From assembly GCF_000092065.1 (NCBI RefSeq), contig NC_009366.1, positions 378,001-442,000 of the forward strand: a stretch of DNA of 64,000 nucleotides. The letters run 5' to 3'. A model generated the notes under the pieces. It saw nothing but the letters and a program-made list of their open reading frames with translations, was not told where the DNA came from and ran no database searches. Source of the DNA: Ostreococcus lucimarinus CCE9901. Lineage: Eukaryota > Chlorophyta > Mamiellophyceae > Mamiellales > Bathycoccaceae. Shown in pieces: positions 26,188 to 35,963 of the stretch. The position numbers and the translations under genes are program-made. How positions within the stretch are numbered: position 1 is the stretch's first letter; each line of letters opens with the position of its first letter.

Positions 26188-27252
26188 CTAAAGCGCGTCT
26201 AGGCCGAGCTCGGCGCTGTATCCGCCCATCTTCTTCGCGTCGCTCACGAGCTCGACCATGCGCGCGACGCCGCCGCCGATCTGAATCATCGTCGCGCATC
26301 CCTCGGAAAGGCGCAAATGCGTGAATCCTATGATGCGAATCAACTCGAGCTTGATGAACTCTGGCATCGCCGTATCGTCAAAATTTTTACACACTCGGTA
26401 CATGGTGCCGATGATGTCGAACACCGAATACCCTTGGTCGTGCAGCGACTTCAAGCGCGCGTACGCGTCATCGACGTTCCCTTGCAAAATGAACGAAAAC
26501 GCGTCTCGCACGATGTTCGGATGCGGTTGATCGCACACTCGAAACACGTTTTCCTCGTTCACCATCCCGAAACCGAGCGCCGTCGATTGCAAGTTATTCA
26601 ACGCCTGTCTCATGTCCCCATCCGCGGTGAACACGATCGCCTCTAAACCTTTCGGCACGTACGTCACCTTCTCCGCCTCCACCACGGTCATCAACCTCTT
26701 CAAAACCTGTGCGTCCGTCAGTTTCCCGAACCGCACGATCGCGCACCGCGACTGAATCGGTTCGATCACCTTCTCACTCGTGTTACACGCCAACGCAAAC
26801 CGCGTCGTCGCGCTGTAAATCTCCATCGTTCTTCGCATCGCTTGCTGCGCCGCCGTCGTCATGCTATCCGCCTCGTCCAATATCACCAGTTTCGTTCGTC
26901 CCGGCGCGAGCGTCACCTTTTTCTGCGCAAACATTTTAATCTTATTCCTCACCACATCGATCCCTCGCTCGTCGCTCGCGTTCATCTCCAGCACCGCCTC
27001 CTTGTATTTATCTCCCAGCAGCTCTCGCGCCAGCACGCCGATCGCGGACGTCTTCCCGCACCCCGGGGGACCGGAAAAGATCAAGTTTGGCATGAAGCCG
27101 CTCCGCACCATGGTTCGCATGCGATCGACCGCGTCGTCGTTCCCGACGAGATCGTCCAGGGTCTTGGGGCGGTACTTCTCGACCCACGGCATGCCGTCGT
27201 CGCTTTTGGGCTTCTGCGCCGCGCGCAGGGCGGCGAAGGCGTCGGCGACCAT
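26188..27252 (-). CDS. RFC2: Replication factor C subunit 2 (RFC2/yeast Rfc4 type)
   Basis: 354 aa, full length. AAA+ ATPase motifs: [16 protein letters not shown] at the N terminus, Walker [14 protein letters not shown] near 60-72, the RFC box [20 protein letters not shown], Walker [11 protein letters not shown] and the SRC motif [22 protein letters not shown] and [11 protein letters not shown] identify it as the human RFC2 orthologue rather than RFC3-5. It is part of the pentameric clamp loader that opens PCNA on primed DNA; it is also shared with the checkpoint and cohesion loaders. A hexamer repeat (cgcgaa, about five copies) lies 50-85 bp upstream at 27302-27336. Confidence 0.95.
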   Translation of the reverse strand: MVADAFAALRAAQKPKSDDGMPWVEKYRPKTLDDLVGNDDAVDRMRTMVRSGFMPNLIFSGPPGCGKTSAIGVLARELLGDKYKEAVLEMNASDERGIDVVRNKIKMFAQKKVTLAPGRTKLVILDEADSMTTAAQQAMRRTMEIYSATTRFALACNTSEKVIEPIQSRCAIVRFGKLTDAQVLKRLMTVVEAEKVTYVPKGLEAIVFTADGDMRQALNNLQSTALGFGMVNEENVFRVCDQPHPNIVRDAFSFILQGNVDDAYARLKSLHDQGYSVFDIIGTMYRVCKNFDDTAMPEFIKLELIRIIGFTHLRLSEGCATMIQIGGGVARMVELVSDAKKMGGYSAELGLDAL

Positions 27253-27301
27253 GGCGAGGAGTGACGCGATCTGGCTGTCAGATTTAAAAAAATGATTTCG
27301 A

Positions 27302-27336
27302 CGCGAACGCGAACGCGAACGCGAACGCGAACGCGA
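27302..27336. repeat. cgcgaa hexamer repeat upstream of RFC2
   Basis: About five to six tandem copies of the hexamer cgcgaa. It is in the 162-bp gap between RFC2 and the Nudix gene. It does not match the plant-type telomere unit TTTAGGG. Confidence 0.8.
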
Positions 27337-27414
27337 CGACGCGACGCGACGTCTGACTAACGGCTAATCGTGACTACAATCTAAATAATATAGTCCGCGA
27401 TTTACGAACGGTCG

Positions 27415-28113
27415 CTACGCCGCGGTGGCGTCGCAGTCGGCGTCGGCGACGAACGCGCGAAGCCGCTCGAAGAAGAGCTCGCGATACAGCGGCGAGCGAG
27501 GCACGTACTCGTACGGCCCCTTCGCCCCGACCGCGTCCACGCGCGCGGCGGCGTCCGCCAACGCGCGCTCTAACGCATCGAATTCAATCCATTTCGTCGC
27601 CGTGACTTCGGCCAAACCGATCGCGAATTCATCCTCGTCGTCTTCGCCTTCGTCCCGTCGCGTCCATCGCGCGAAGTACACGTCCTCGAAACAGTTACAC
27701 CCCCCGAACGACGCCTGCGCCGCCGGCACCGTGAACTGAAACACCAGCGCGTCTTCGCGCTCTAACTCAACCCCGAGCTCCTCCGCCAGCTCGTGTCGCG
27801 CCGTTCGCCTCGACGATCCGCCGTCCTCCGCGCCGACGTGTCCCGCCGCGCCGACGTCCCACGCGCCGGGAAACGTGTCCTTCATCGCGCTTCGCTTCTG
27901 CACCACCACGCTTCGCGTTCGCGCGTCCACGAGCCACACGTGCGCGCTCCGGTGCCAATCACCGTCCGCGTGGACGTCCGCGCGCCGCTTCACCGCGCCC
28001 GTGGGCGTCGGCGCGTCGACGAACGCGTCGAAATCATCGCCGGGCGGCGCCATGACTTCAAACATCTCATCGCTCGATTGCGCGCTCGTCAGCGCGCGCG
28101 CGTTCTCGCGCAT
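27415..28113 (-). CDS. Nudix hydrolase, decarboxylase/IDI-like subgroup
   Basis: 232 aa from the ATG at 28113. One Nudix domain: HRSAHVWLVDARTRSVVVQKRS, DTFPGAWDVGAAGHVGAED, and the Nudix helix RRTARHELAEELGV. Glu residues of the metal site are intact, but the first Arg of the REUXEE core is His and the loop before it is two residues longer than the standard box, as in Nudix proteins that resemble isopentenyl diphosphate isomerase and the N-terminal domain of plant NUDX3. FQFTVPAAQASFGGCNCFEDVYFARW and an acidic loop follow. The substrate is unknown. It is head to head with the ferredoxin-like gene, with 126 bp between start codons. Confidence 0.82.
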   Translation of the reverse strand: MRENARALTSAQSSDEMFEVMAPPGDDFDAFVDAPTPTGAVKRRADVHADGDWHRSAHVWLVDARTRSVVVQKRSAMKDTFPGAWDVGAAGHVGAEDGGSSRRTARHELAEELGVELEREDALVFQFTVPAAQASFGGCNCFEDVYFARWTRRDEGEDDEDEFAIGLAEVTATKWIEFDALERALADAAARVDAVGAKGPYEYVPRSPLYRELFFERLRAFVADADCDATAA

Positions 28114-28239
28114 GCCGCCGTCGCGCGCGTCCGCGTCGTCGGCGCGCGCTCTCTCGCGCGCGGCCGTCGCGGCGTCGCGCGCGTCGCGGAGTCGCGCGCG
28201 CCGACGACGCACTCCGCGACGCCACGATCGACGCGCGTC

Positions 28240-28812
28240 ATGGCGCTCCGACGCGCGGGCGCGGCGCTCGCGCGACCGCTCGGGCGCGGATACGCATCGT
28301 GCGTGCGCGCGCGATCGACGCGCGCGACCGCGGACGCGCGCGCGCGCTTCGACGACGCGCGAGGGCGAACGCGCGCGGAAACCTCGCGCGCGCGCGGCGT
28401 TCGACGACGACGCGCGCGAGCGCGCGAGCGACGCGACGACGCGACTGACGAGCGCGCGCGGTGATGACGCGTCGCGCGCAGGATCTCGGTGACGGTGATG
28501 CGCGACGGCGTGCGCGCGACGATCGACGCGCGCGAGGGCGAGACGCTGGCGAGCGCGTTGGCGCGAGACGCGACGATGAAATCCGCGGTGCCGGTGATGA
28601 GCATCGATCGAGGACCGGACGCGCACGTCGTGATTCCCGATGCATTCTTGAAGCGGCTCCCGGCGCTGGACGCGCTGGAGATGGATAAACTAGAGGACGT
28701 CGCGGCGGGGTTGGGCGCGAATTCGCGCCTGGCGAGTCAGGTGACGCTGACCAAGGAGGTCGACGGATTAGTCGCGGCGATCGCGAAAGTGTACCCCGAG
28801 AACCCGATGTAA
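28240..28812 (+). CDS. Mitochondrial adrenodoxin-like protein lacking all Fe-S cysteines; candidate complex I ferredoxin (C1-FDX)
   Basis: Two exons, join(28240..28298, 28482..28812), 129 aa. Exon 1 is a classic mitochondrial presequence (MALRRAGAALARPLGRGYAS). The rest follows the adrenodoxin fold: ISVTVMRDGVRATIDAREGETLASALA, then DALEMDKLEDVAAGLGANSRL and ASQVTLTKEVDGL, which match the C-terminal half of mitochondrial ferredoxins. The cluster loop (C-x5-C-x2-C in ferredoxins) reads MSIDRGPDAHVVI, and the fourth ligand in RLGCQ is Ser (RLASQ). The whole protein has no cysteine, so it cannot bind a 2Fe-2S cluster. Mitochondrial complex I of plants and green algae contains a ferredoxin-like bridge subunit with altered ligands; this protein is a good candidate, by inference. 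Confidence 0.75.
28299..28481 (+). other. Intron of the ferredoxin-like gene
   Basis: A 183-nt intron in phase 2: donor gtgcgt, branch-point CTGAC at about 28444-28449, acceptor gcgcag. It joins the presequence (...GYA-S) to ISVTVMRDG in frame. Confidence 0.8.
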
Positions 28813-28825
28813 GTAACGTTTCTTA

Positions 28826-31312
28826 TCACAAATTGCGCGGCGCGGTCGACGTAGGACAGAACGGGTTCGGTCTGTGTGTCATTCGAAAGTGGATCTCTCT
28901 CGCGCGCGAGCGCGGGCTGAGCGAGTCGACGGAACGAGGGACGCCGGGAGGTCGCGCCGTGAGCGCAGACGACGGCTTACACTTCGGACGTTTCGTCGTC
29001 GACTGAGTCGCAGCACTTCGTTGTACGGGGTTATCGTCTTCTGAATCAGAGATCACGATGACGTCGGGTTCGCGTTTCCTCTTACCCGGCGCCCTCGCGC
29101 CGCCCGCGCCGCAAAATTCCGCGGCTTCGCGAATCGCTCGTCGATATTCTTCCTCTTCATCGAGTTCAGAGTCCTCGCCGTCGTCGTCAGTTTTCACCAA
29201 CTCGATCGTTTCTTTCGACTCCACGTTCGGTGTTTCGGCGACGGTGACGCCGTTGACTTTCGTCGCCGTGCTCGTCGGACTTCCGTCGTCGCCGTCGAGT
29301 TTCCAAGTGACGCTGTAACCCGAAATCACCGGCGCGTACCATCTCAGTTGCGATGCATCTAACGGGGGCGCGCCTGCATCTTCGCGAGGACGCCAATGTC
29401 CGTCTTTGTTTATCTCTATTCGGCTCACCTTGCTCAACGCTCGTTCTGTAACTTTATCCACGCAGTACTTGATGAAGCTGTCGACGCGCAAATCCGACGG
29501 ACCGCCCTTTTTACCACACTCCGGACAGCACCACTTTCGACTCACCGTGTTGAGTTGCAAAAAGCTCTCCGCGTCGAACGCATGCAAGCCAACGCACGAA
29601 GATAATCTCGCCGGATTGCGACAAACTTGCCCACTAATTGGACAACGTAGCGAGACCAACGCGACGTCTTCCATGATGACTTCGTCGTCCTTCTCGGTGA
29701 ATCCGAGATGTTTGAGTGCATTTCGTAGCGCCACACCCACGGAGGCGGCTTTTGGTATAGACGCCGCGACTTCTTCGAGCGTGCGCTTTCGTACGATACG
29801 CAAAGCGATCATGAAAGCGCCGCGTCTATCTCGATGAAACATGCGGAAATGATTTGAACCGCTTCGCAAGCGAGACGCGGGAATGCGCACCGAGGGATCT
29901 CTCGTCGACTTGGTCACGCTCTTCACCGTCGATCGCTTGACCACGGTCAACGTGTGATCGTTCGCGGTGAGGTATACGTCTAATGGCCACTGCATGCGTT
30001 CCTTCACATCGTCGTTTTGTAACATGCACACCGCTTGCAGCTCGAACTCGTCCTCGCGTTGTAAAAAGTGCAAATCCGTGGCGGACAAAAAGAAGCACTG
30101 CTGGAACGTCTTCATCGGCACGACTTTTTGTGGTTTCACTAAATCACCTGGAGGATACGATGGATTGTCCGCCGATGAGATCATTTCAAACATGGGATCA
30201 GCCTTCTCCAGCCGCTGATAGAACGTGCGCTCCTCCGGCGTCGCTCCGGGAAGCGTAGCCGCGGCTTTCGACGGCGCGTTGGCGCGCGCCTCTGGCGAAG
30301 ATACTTTTTCAGCCTTTTTCATCGGCGATGCGCGCGCCATGACTTCGCGTCGAAACATTTCTCTACTTAAATTTTCCATCCCAGCGTTCTCGTCAGCCGT
30401 GGGCGGTGGACCCGCCGTCGCCGTCGAACCCGTCGCCGGAGGCGCCGTCGCCGTCGAACCCGTCGCGCGCCTGTCTTCAGCACACTTCGGCTTTGATCGC
30501 CAGTACGGAAACATCGACGCATTCTCAGGCGCTCTGACGTACGCTAAAGCTCTCCGGACCTCGCCGTGAATCCTATCCGGCGTCAACGAGTGCACTTGTT
30601 CTATCGGAGACTGTTGCCCAAACAGGCTGTACAACCTATCCATCGCCCGCGCGTTCGCCCTGGGATCGTTCGACCAATGCCCCTCACCGCAGAACCGCGC
30701 CGGTGGCAACATCGGACAATCCATCGCATCGATCCACTGCCGTTTACTCAGCGGCAATTCCTCGTACACCGCGTCGTACAACAGGTACGCTCGCTCCGCC
30801 CTCGACGTCTCCGTCGAGTAATATCCGTCGACGCTCGAATTCGCCAACGCGTACCGCTCCTTCCAAACCCTCCCCGCGCTCGCCTGATCGCTCGCCGTCG
30901 CGAACGATTCCTCCTCGCCCGCCTTGACGCACACGAACGCGTCCTCGAACGCGCATCCCGCCCCGTCGCGCACCATCCTCAGCGTCGCTCGCGCCGCGTC
31001 GCCTCGCCGCGTCGTCCCTCTCGCGAATCCTCTCCCCATCTGCCCCACGATCGCCCTCACGAGCGCCGCCTTCGTCCCGCTCTTCCGCAGGCTCATCGCG
31101 TCGCACATCGCGCGCAGTTCCTCGCACTGCATCGACGCGAGCGCCCTCGCGACGTCCTCGCGCGCGTCGCGTCGCAGGACGCACGCGAGGACATCCTTTC
31201 CCGTCGCTCGCTCAAACTCCGCGATCGAGCACGGCGCGAGCGGGTGGTGGAGCGGGCGCATCGCGTCGGAGCGCGACTCGCGCGCGCGCGCGTCGTCGGG
31301 CGGCATCGGCAT
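28826..31312 (-). CDS. PIAS/SIZ-type SUMO E3 ligase
   Basis: 828 aa. A SAP-like DNA-binding motif at about 55-90 (SMQCEELRAMCDAMSLRKSGTK), a PINIT domain at about 400-530 (CFFLSATDLHFLQREDEF, PLDVYLTANDH), and an SP-RING at about 545-610: VSLRCPISGQVCRNPARL, CVGLHAFDAESFL and WCCPECGKK. A SUMO-interacting motif DVIVISDSEDD lies near 755. This is the PIAS/Siz layout: SP-RING recruits Ubc9-SUMO, PINIT helps choose the substrate. Plant SIZ1 has a PHD finger between SAP and PINIT; here that interval (about 140-280) has a different, Tyr/Arg-rich sequence of unknown fold and no PHD Cys/His pattern. The gene's 3' end is 14 bp past the stop of the ferredoxin-like gene, tail to tail. Confidence 0.9.
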   Translation of the reverse strand: MPMPPDDARARESRSDAMRPLHHPLAPCSIAEFERATGKDVLACVLRRDAREDVARALASMQCEELRAMCDAMSLRKSGTKAALVRAIVGQMGRGFARGTTRRGDAARATLRMVRDGAGCAFEDAFVCVKAGEEESFATASDQASAGRVWKERYALANSSVDGYYSTETSRAERAYLLYDAVYEELPLSKRQWIDAMDCPMLPPARFCGEGHWSNDPRANARAMDRLYSLFGQQSPIEQVHSLTPDRIHGEVRRALAYVRAPENASMFPYWRSKPKCAEDRRATGSTATAPPATGSTATAGPPPTADENAGMENLSREMFRREVMARASPMKKAEKVSSPEARANAPSKAAATLPGATPEERTFYQRLEKADPMFEMISSADNPSYPPGDLVKPQKVVPMKTFQQCFFLSATDLHFLQREDEFELQAVCMLQNDDVKERMQWPLDVYLTANDHTLTVVKRSTVKSVTKSTRDPSVRIPASRLRSGSNHFRMFHRDRRGAFMIALRIVRKRTLEEVAASIPKAASVGVALRNALKHLGFTEKDDEVIMEDVALVSLRCPISGQVCRNPARLSSCVGLHAFDAESFLQLNTVSRKWCCPECGKKGGPSDLRVDSFIKYCVDKVTERALSKVSRIEINKDGHWRPREDAGAPPLDASQLRWYAPVISGYSVTWKLDGDDGSPTSTATKVNGVTVAETPNVESKETIELVKTDDDGEDSELDEEEEYRRAIREAAEFCGAGGARAPGKRKREPDVIVISDSEDDNPVQRSAATQSTTKRPKCKPSSALTARPPGVPRSVDSLSPRSRAREIHFRMTHRPNPFCPTSTAPRNL

Positions 31313-31676
31313 CGCGCGCGTCGCGTCGCCGCGCGTCGCGCGATGGCGTGCGCGCGTCGTCGCGTCGTCGCGCCGGCATGGGTATATGGCGTCTACACTA
31401 CGTTCGTGTACACAGTACAGTACGCATGTAGAGATCGATATGAGACCTCGAGTGTGTGTATAGTAGACCTCTCACTGGTTCGCAGTGGACGGGGCGAAAA
31501 CCCGGAAACCAACGTCGCCGCCGCGGCATCGCGCGACGCGCGATCGATCGAGCGACGCCCCGGCGCGCGCGACGGACGCGCGCGAGGTCGGACGCGCGCG
31601 CGCGACCGTCGACGCGGCGCGCGCGCGTCGTTTCCGGGAGCGGAAGCGCCGGAACGCGCGAAGGGCGAACGTCAAC
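31313..31676. promoter_or_regulatory. Divergent promoter region, SUMO ligase and KEA antiporter
   Basis: 364 bp between divergent start codons. The centre, about 31378-31465, is AT-richer than its surroundings (tatatggcgt, then tagagatcgatatgag and gtgtgtgtatag) and is flanked by CpG-rich sequence that is probably transcribed leader. No defined motif was recognised. Confidence 0.4.
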
Positions 31677-34600
31677 ATGATGGCGACGACGACGACGACG
31701 GCGACGGCGACGCGAGCGACGCGGGCGCGGAGCCGCGGGAACGGGCGACGCGATGGGAACGTCGGACGACGACGATGCGTGGTGCGCGCGGAGGCGAGGA
31801 CGGGAGCGACGCGCGAGGAGGCGGGGAGAGACGGGGGACGCGCGCGACGGGCGACGACGAAGCGCGCGACGAGAGGGCGGGACGCGCGCGTCTGGGCGAG
31901 CGAACAGGACGTGGAACCGTTGAAACCGATGACGGCGGATGAGGCGGAGGCGATGGCGAGGGAGATTAGCAGGCTTCGAGAGGAGCAGCGGGAGGGGGCG
32001 CGGCGATTGAAGACGGCGGAGGCGGACAGCGCGGAGGGCGAGGCGCAGGCGAAAGCCATGGCTGAACAGGCGGTGTTAGCGACGGAGGCGTACGAGAAGG
32101 ACGATGAGTTAGCCACGAGCGCGATGAAGAGCGCGCAAGAGGCGAGCAAGGCGGTGGTGGAAGCTGTGGCGCTTTCGGACGCCGTCGCCGAACGTATGCG
32201 GCGAGTGGAAGAAGCCGTGGTGCAGGCGCGATTGGTGCCCTCCGAAGACGGCGCGGAACAGAGTGATGACGTCCTGAGTGTGGTCAAGTTTAAGCGCCCG
32301 AACAAAGAGTCCGATGCGGAGACGTTGGCGCGAAAGATGGGCGTGCTTCCCGAGACGTCGTGGTGGGACGAGGACGATTTGAGCCTCGCCGAGGCGAGCG
32401 AACGCTCAAAGTCGGCGTTCGAGGCTGCGGATTTTGTTCGTAAAGAAACGCAGGCGGAATTGACGAAGCGCGAGGCGTTCGCAGAGGAGTGCGCGACGAA
32501 GGCGCAGAGATCGTTGCAGTTGTCGCTGAGCGCGCACGAGAGCGCGGATCAAGCCATGGAGAAGGTTGCGTCAAAGATGCAAGCCATGGTGGCGCTGAGC
32601 GAGAGCGTGGGGGCTCTCGAGAAGGAGATCAACGATAAACAAGCGTTAATTGATGGCGTCAAGTTCGACGAAGCGTCCGTAACCGAAATGATGTCGGCGA
32701 AGACCAAGGCAGACATCAAGGCGGAGGCGGTGCAAGAACTCGCGGTCAAGCGCGCGGAAAAGGTGGAAGAGAAGGAAGCGCAAGAAGCTGCGGAGGGCAC
32801 GGACGACCAATCGGTGAAAAAGTCGAGTAAGTTCATGCCCGCGGGCTACTTCTCCACTGCCGAACAAGATGGACCGACGGAAGAGACGATCATTAAAAAG
32901 ATTTTCACCGGCTTGTTGTTGCTGGGCACCGCGACGTTGATGCTTCCTATGCCGAAATGCAAGGCGGTGCGTGCGCAGATTGGAACTTCGCTCGTCCGAG
33001 CAGGCAGCGCGGCGAAATCAACAACGGGAGTGTTGCGACGAGGTGCGGCTGACATCATCGAACGCGTCGTTCCGGCGAGTGAGCGCGAATTGGCTGCGCA
33101 CGCGGCCCACGAAGCCGAAGAAACAGGCATGTCAGATTTACTTTGGCTCTTGTTCACGTCCGTGCTCGCGGTGACAATCGTGAGCAAAATTCCGGGCGGT
33201 TCACCCGTGTTAGGGTTCCTCGTCGGTGGTGCCCTCGTCGGTCCGTTCGGTCTCGGAATCATCCAGCACGTCGAACAAGTCAAGGTGCTCGCCGAATTCG
33301 GCGTCGTTTTCCTTCTCTTCAACATCGGTCTCGAGCTTTCGTATGATCGTCTCGTGTCCATGGCCAAGTATATTTTCGGACTTGGCTCGTCGCAGATGAT
33401 GCTGAGCACCGCAGTTGGTGCCGCTGTCGCCGTTGCGTGCGGGTTGGCCATACCTCCAGCGGTGATTGTTGGCTTGGGACTCGCGTTTTCTTCCACCGCC
33501 GTTGCGTTGCAAGTGCTCGCCGACAGAGGCGAGTCCGCGAGTCGCCACGGTCGCGCGACGTTTTCCGTGTTGCTTTTTCAAGATTTAACTGTTGTTTTGG
33601 TCTTCATGCTCGTTCCGTTATTGGCTGGTCCCGATAGCGGGAGTCTTACTGCCATCGGCGGCTCGTTACTCAAAGCCGTCGTAAAGACGGCTGCCGCCAT
33701 CGTTTCCATCATTGGTCTCGGTCGCGTGGTTTTACGACCAGTTTTCGATCGCGTCGCAAAATTGCGCCAAGCCGAGCTCATGAGTGCGACGACGTTGTTT
33801 GTTGCGCTCGGCACGTCGCTCTTGACGCAGTCGCTAGGATTATCCATGGCGCTCGGCGCGTTTTTGGCTGGCTTACTTTTGGCGGAGACGGAATTTCATT
33901 TACAAGTCGAAAACGATATCGCGCCGTTCAGAGGGCTTCTGCTCGGTTTATTCTTCATGACAGTCGGGATGACCATCGACCCGATGACGTTCACGCAGAG
34001 TGCGGGCAACATAGTGAGCATGATGGCGGCGATCTTAATCGGCAAAATCGCCGTCGTCGCCGCCGTCGGTCCCATGTTCGGGTTGTCGCTCTTGAATTGT
34101 ATTCGCGCCGGTATGTACATCGGTCCTGGCGGAGAGTTTGCCTTCGTGACTTTTGCCGAAGCGGTTCGTGTCGGTTTATTCAGCCCTGATCTCGCGACGC
34201 AGCTCAACTTGGCTGTGGTGCTTACGATGGCCATCACGCCCTACCTCGCCGAGGTCGGTAACAGCATGAAGGACGTGTGGAAGAGTGGTAACGTCGCTAC
34301 GCTGCAACCAAAGGAAAACGAAGTGGACGACTTGAAAGGTCACGTCATTTTGGCCGGGTACGGCCGTAACGGCAAGATTATCGGCGAGATTCTCAGTGCG
34401 AATATGATTCCATTCGTAGCGTTGGACGTGAATCCAGAAATCGTCAGCGAAGGTCGCGCCGCCGATCAAAACGTATACTTCGGCGATGCGGGCTCGCCTG
34501 AAGTGCTCAGAGCCATCGGCGCCGCTCGCGCGTCTTGTGCTATCGTCGCCCTCAGTTCGCCGGCCGCGAACTATCGCGCCGTGTGGTCGTTGACGAAGAA

Positions 34601-34910
34601 CTTTAGCAACATCCACACGTACGTAAGAGCCGAAGGCGTCGAGGGTGGTTTGATTCTCGAAAAGGCGGGCGCGAAAGCCGTCGTTCCGGAGGCCCTCGAA
34701 CCGTCCCTTCAGCTCGCCGCCGCATGTTTGCGCGAGCAGAAAATGTCGCCGCAAGACATCAGTGTGGCGATTGACAACTACAGACGAAGTCATCTCAAGA
34801 GTTTGTCATCGCGCAAATTTTCCGCCGACTATTCCAGCGTCAACTACGGCGGCGTCGGTCAGTCCCTTGATATGTCTTCGACCGACGAAGCTGAAGTCGC
34901 ATCCGCGTAG
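31677..34910 (+). CDS. KEA: Plastid K+ efflux antiporter, KEA1/2 type (CPA2 family)
   Basis: 1077 aa. A plastid presequence (MMATTTTTATATRATRARSRG) is followed by a long soluble Ala/Glu/Lys-rich coiled coil (about 80-400; EEQREGARRLKTAEADSAEG, ALEKEINDKQ), then a CPA2 Na+/H+ exchanger-type membrane domain from about 485 to 865 (LGFLVGGALVGPFGLG, FNIGLELSYDRL, GLAFSSTAVALQVLADRGE, LGAFLAGLLLAETEF), and a TrkA-N/KTN nucleotide-binding domain at about 885-1010 (ILAGYGRNGKIIGEIL). The long N-terminal coiled coil is the mark of plant KEA1/KEA2, inner-envelope K+/H+ antiporters that set stroma pH and volume. The Gln/Asp in the exchange site could not be checked in detail. Confidence 0.93.
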   Translation: MMATTTTTATATRATRARSRGNGRRDGNVGRRRCVVRAEARTGATREEAGRDGGRARRATTKRATRGRDARVWASEQDVEPLKPMTADEAEAMAREISRLREEQREGARRLKTAEADSAEGEAQAKAMAEQAVLATEAYEKDDELATSAMKSAQEASKAVVEAVALSDAVAERMRRVEEAVVQARLVPSEDGAEQSDDVLSVVKFKRPNKESDAETLARKMGVLPETSWWDEDDLSLAEASERSKSAFEAADFVRKETQAELTKREAFAEECATKAQRSLQLSLSAHESADQAMEKVASKMQAMVALSESVGALEKEINDKQALIDGVKFDEASVTEMMSAKTKADIKAEAVQELAVKRAEKVEEKEAQEAAEGTDDQSVKKSSKFMPAGYFSTAEQDGPTEETIIKKIFTGLLLLGTATLMLPMPKCKAVRAQIGTSLVRAGSAAKSTTGVLRRGAADIIERVVPASERELAAHAAHEAEETGMSDLLWLLFTSVLAVTIVSKIPGGSPVLGFLVGGALVGPFGLGIIQHVEQVKVLAEFGVVFLLFNIGLELSYDRLVSMAKYIFGLGSSQMMLSTAVGAAVAVACGLAIPPAVIVGLGLAFSSTAVALQVLADRGESASRHGRATFSVLLFQDLTVVLVFMLVPLLAGPDSGSLTAIGGSLLKAVVKTAAAIVSIIGLGRVVLRPVFDRVAKLRQAELMSATTLFVALGTSLLTQSLGLSMALGAFLAGLLLAETEFHLQVENDIAPFRGLLLGLFFMTVGMTIDPMTFTQSAGNIVSMMAAILIGKIAVVAAVGPMFGLSLLNCIRAGMYIGPGGEFAFVTFAEAVRVGLFSPDLATQLNLAVVLTMAITPYLAEVGNSMKDVWKSGNVATLQPKENEVDDLKGHVILAGYGRNGKIIGEILSANMIPFVALDVNPEIVSEGRAADQNVYFGDAGSPEVLRAIGAARASCAIVALSSPAANYRAVWSLTKNFSNIHTYVRAEGVEGGLILEKAGAKAVVPEALEPSLQLAAACLREQKMSPQDISVAIDNYRRSHLKSLSSRKFSADYSSVNYGGVGQSLDMSSTDEAEVASA

Positions 34911-34997
34911 ATCACTTTCCACATTCATTCTTCTTTTTTTTTGAAGTTTAATTTACTACATCTCTAAATCTTTCCTGGTCGTCACGTCGCTATGCTA

Positions 34998-35931
34998 TCA
35001 GCCCATTCTAAACAAGACTTGTTTTTTCCCCTTCTTCTTCCCAGAGCGGGACGAATCGCCTTCGATCGCAGTCTCCGTCAGCGCCGCCGCGCGGGCACCC
35101 CATAGGGGTGGCGGCGCCACCGGCGCCGATGAACCGAGTGCTGGTCCGAAACTTTCCGTGTTGAAGTTCAAACTTGGACCCCCAGAGGCGAAGCCCAATC
35201 CAACGATGTTGGAAAACGAACGCCCACCCGGGCCGCGAGCGTTTTGCACTTCCTCGTACATCGACATACGCTCCATCTCCTCTTCGGCTTCCTCCGCGAG
35301 TTGTCTCGCGATGGCGGCGTCCATGGACGTATCTGGCGTCAATTTACCTGTGGCGCCCAACTCCGGCATGGCGTCGCGAATCGATTTAGCGAACGGTTGT
35401 GAATTCACCTTTGCCGTCGCCTCAGCGCGTTTCTCCTTTGCCTTGGCGCGCGCCGCCGCCGCGTTCTTCTGCGAACGTCGCTTCGCTCGCTGTCGTAACT
35501 CACTTCCCGCTGGTCCGTCCAAGACTTTCTTTGAAACGAGTGATTTCATGTCCAGTTCCACCATCACAAATTCCGTGGTCAGCGGCAAGTGGCGCAAATG
35601 CGCGGCGCGTCGACGTACGTCTTCGTCTTGCGTTCGATGCTCGAGCTCGATGACAGTACCTTCGATTTCGAGCGGGAGCGCCTCGTACGCACCGAATTGC
35701 TCCAGCAGTACGCGCATGCAAGCGCCGTGGAGTAAAACTTGCTGACCATCTGGGGCTTGGTAAAAGTAATAAACATCCGTTCGCTGATCGCTCGTCGGCG
35801 TCGCGGTCGGCGCCACCGTCGGTGGCGACGACGTCGATACGGTGAGAGGCGTCCGTCGCGAGACGGTAGTCGCGTCGGCTTCACGCTTGCTCGCACCGGG
35901 AGAATCCTCCGCGGACGGTTCGGAATCCGAT

Positions 35932-35963
<32 letters not shown>

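Noticed and set aside
27302-27336. Hexamer repeat as an internal telomere remnant
   Set aside because: cgcgaa is unlike the plant and algal unit TTTAGGG and has too few copies.
30566-31942. 458-codon plus-strand open frame
   Set aside because: Arg/Ala-rich antisense of the SUMO ligase N terminus running into the KEA leader; no domain.
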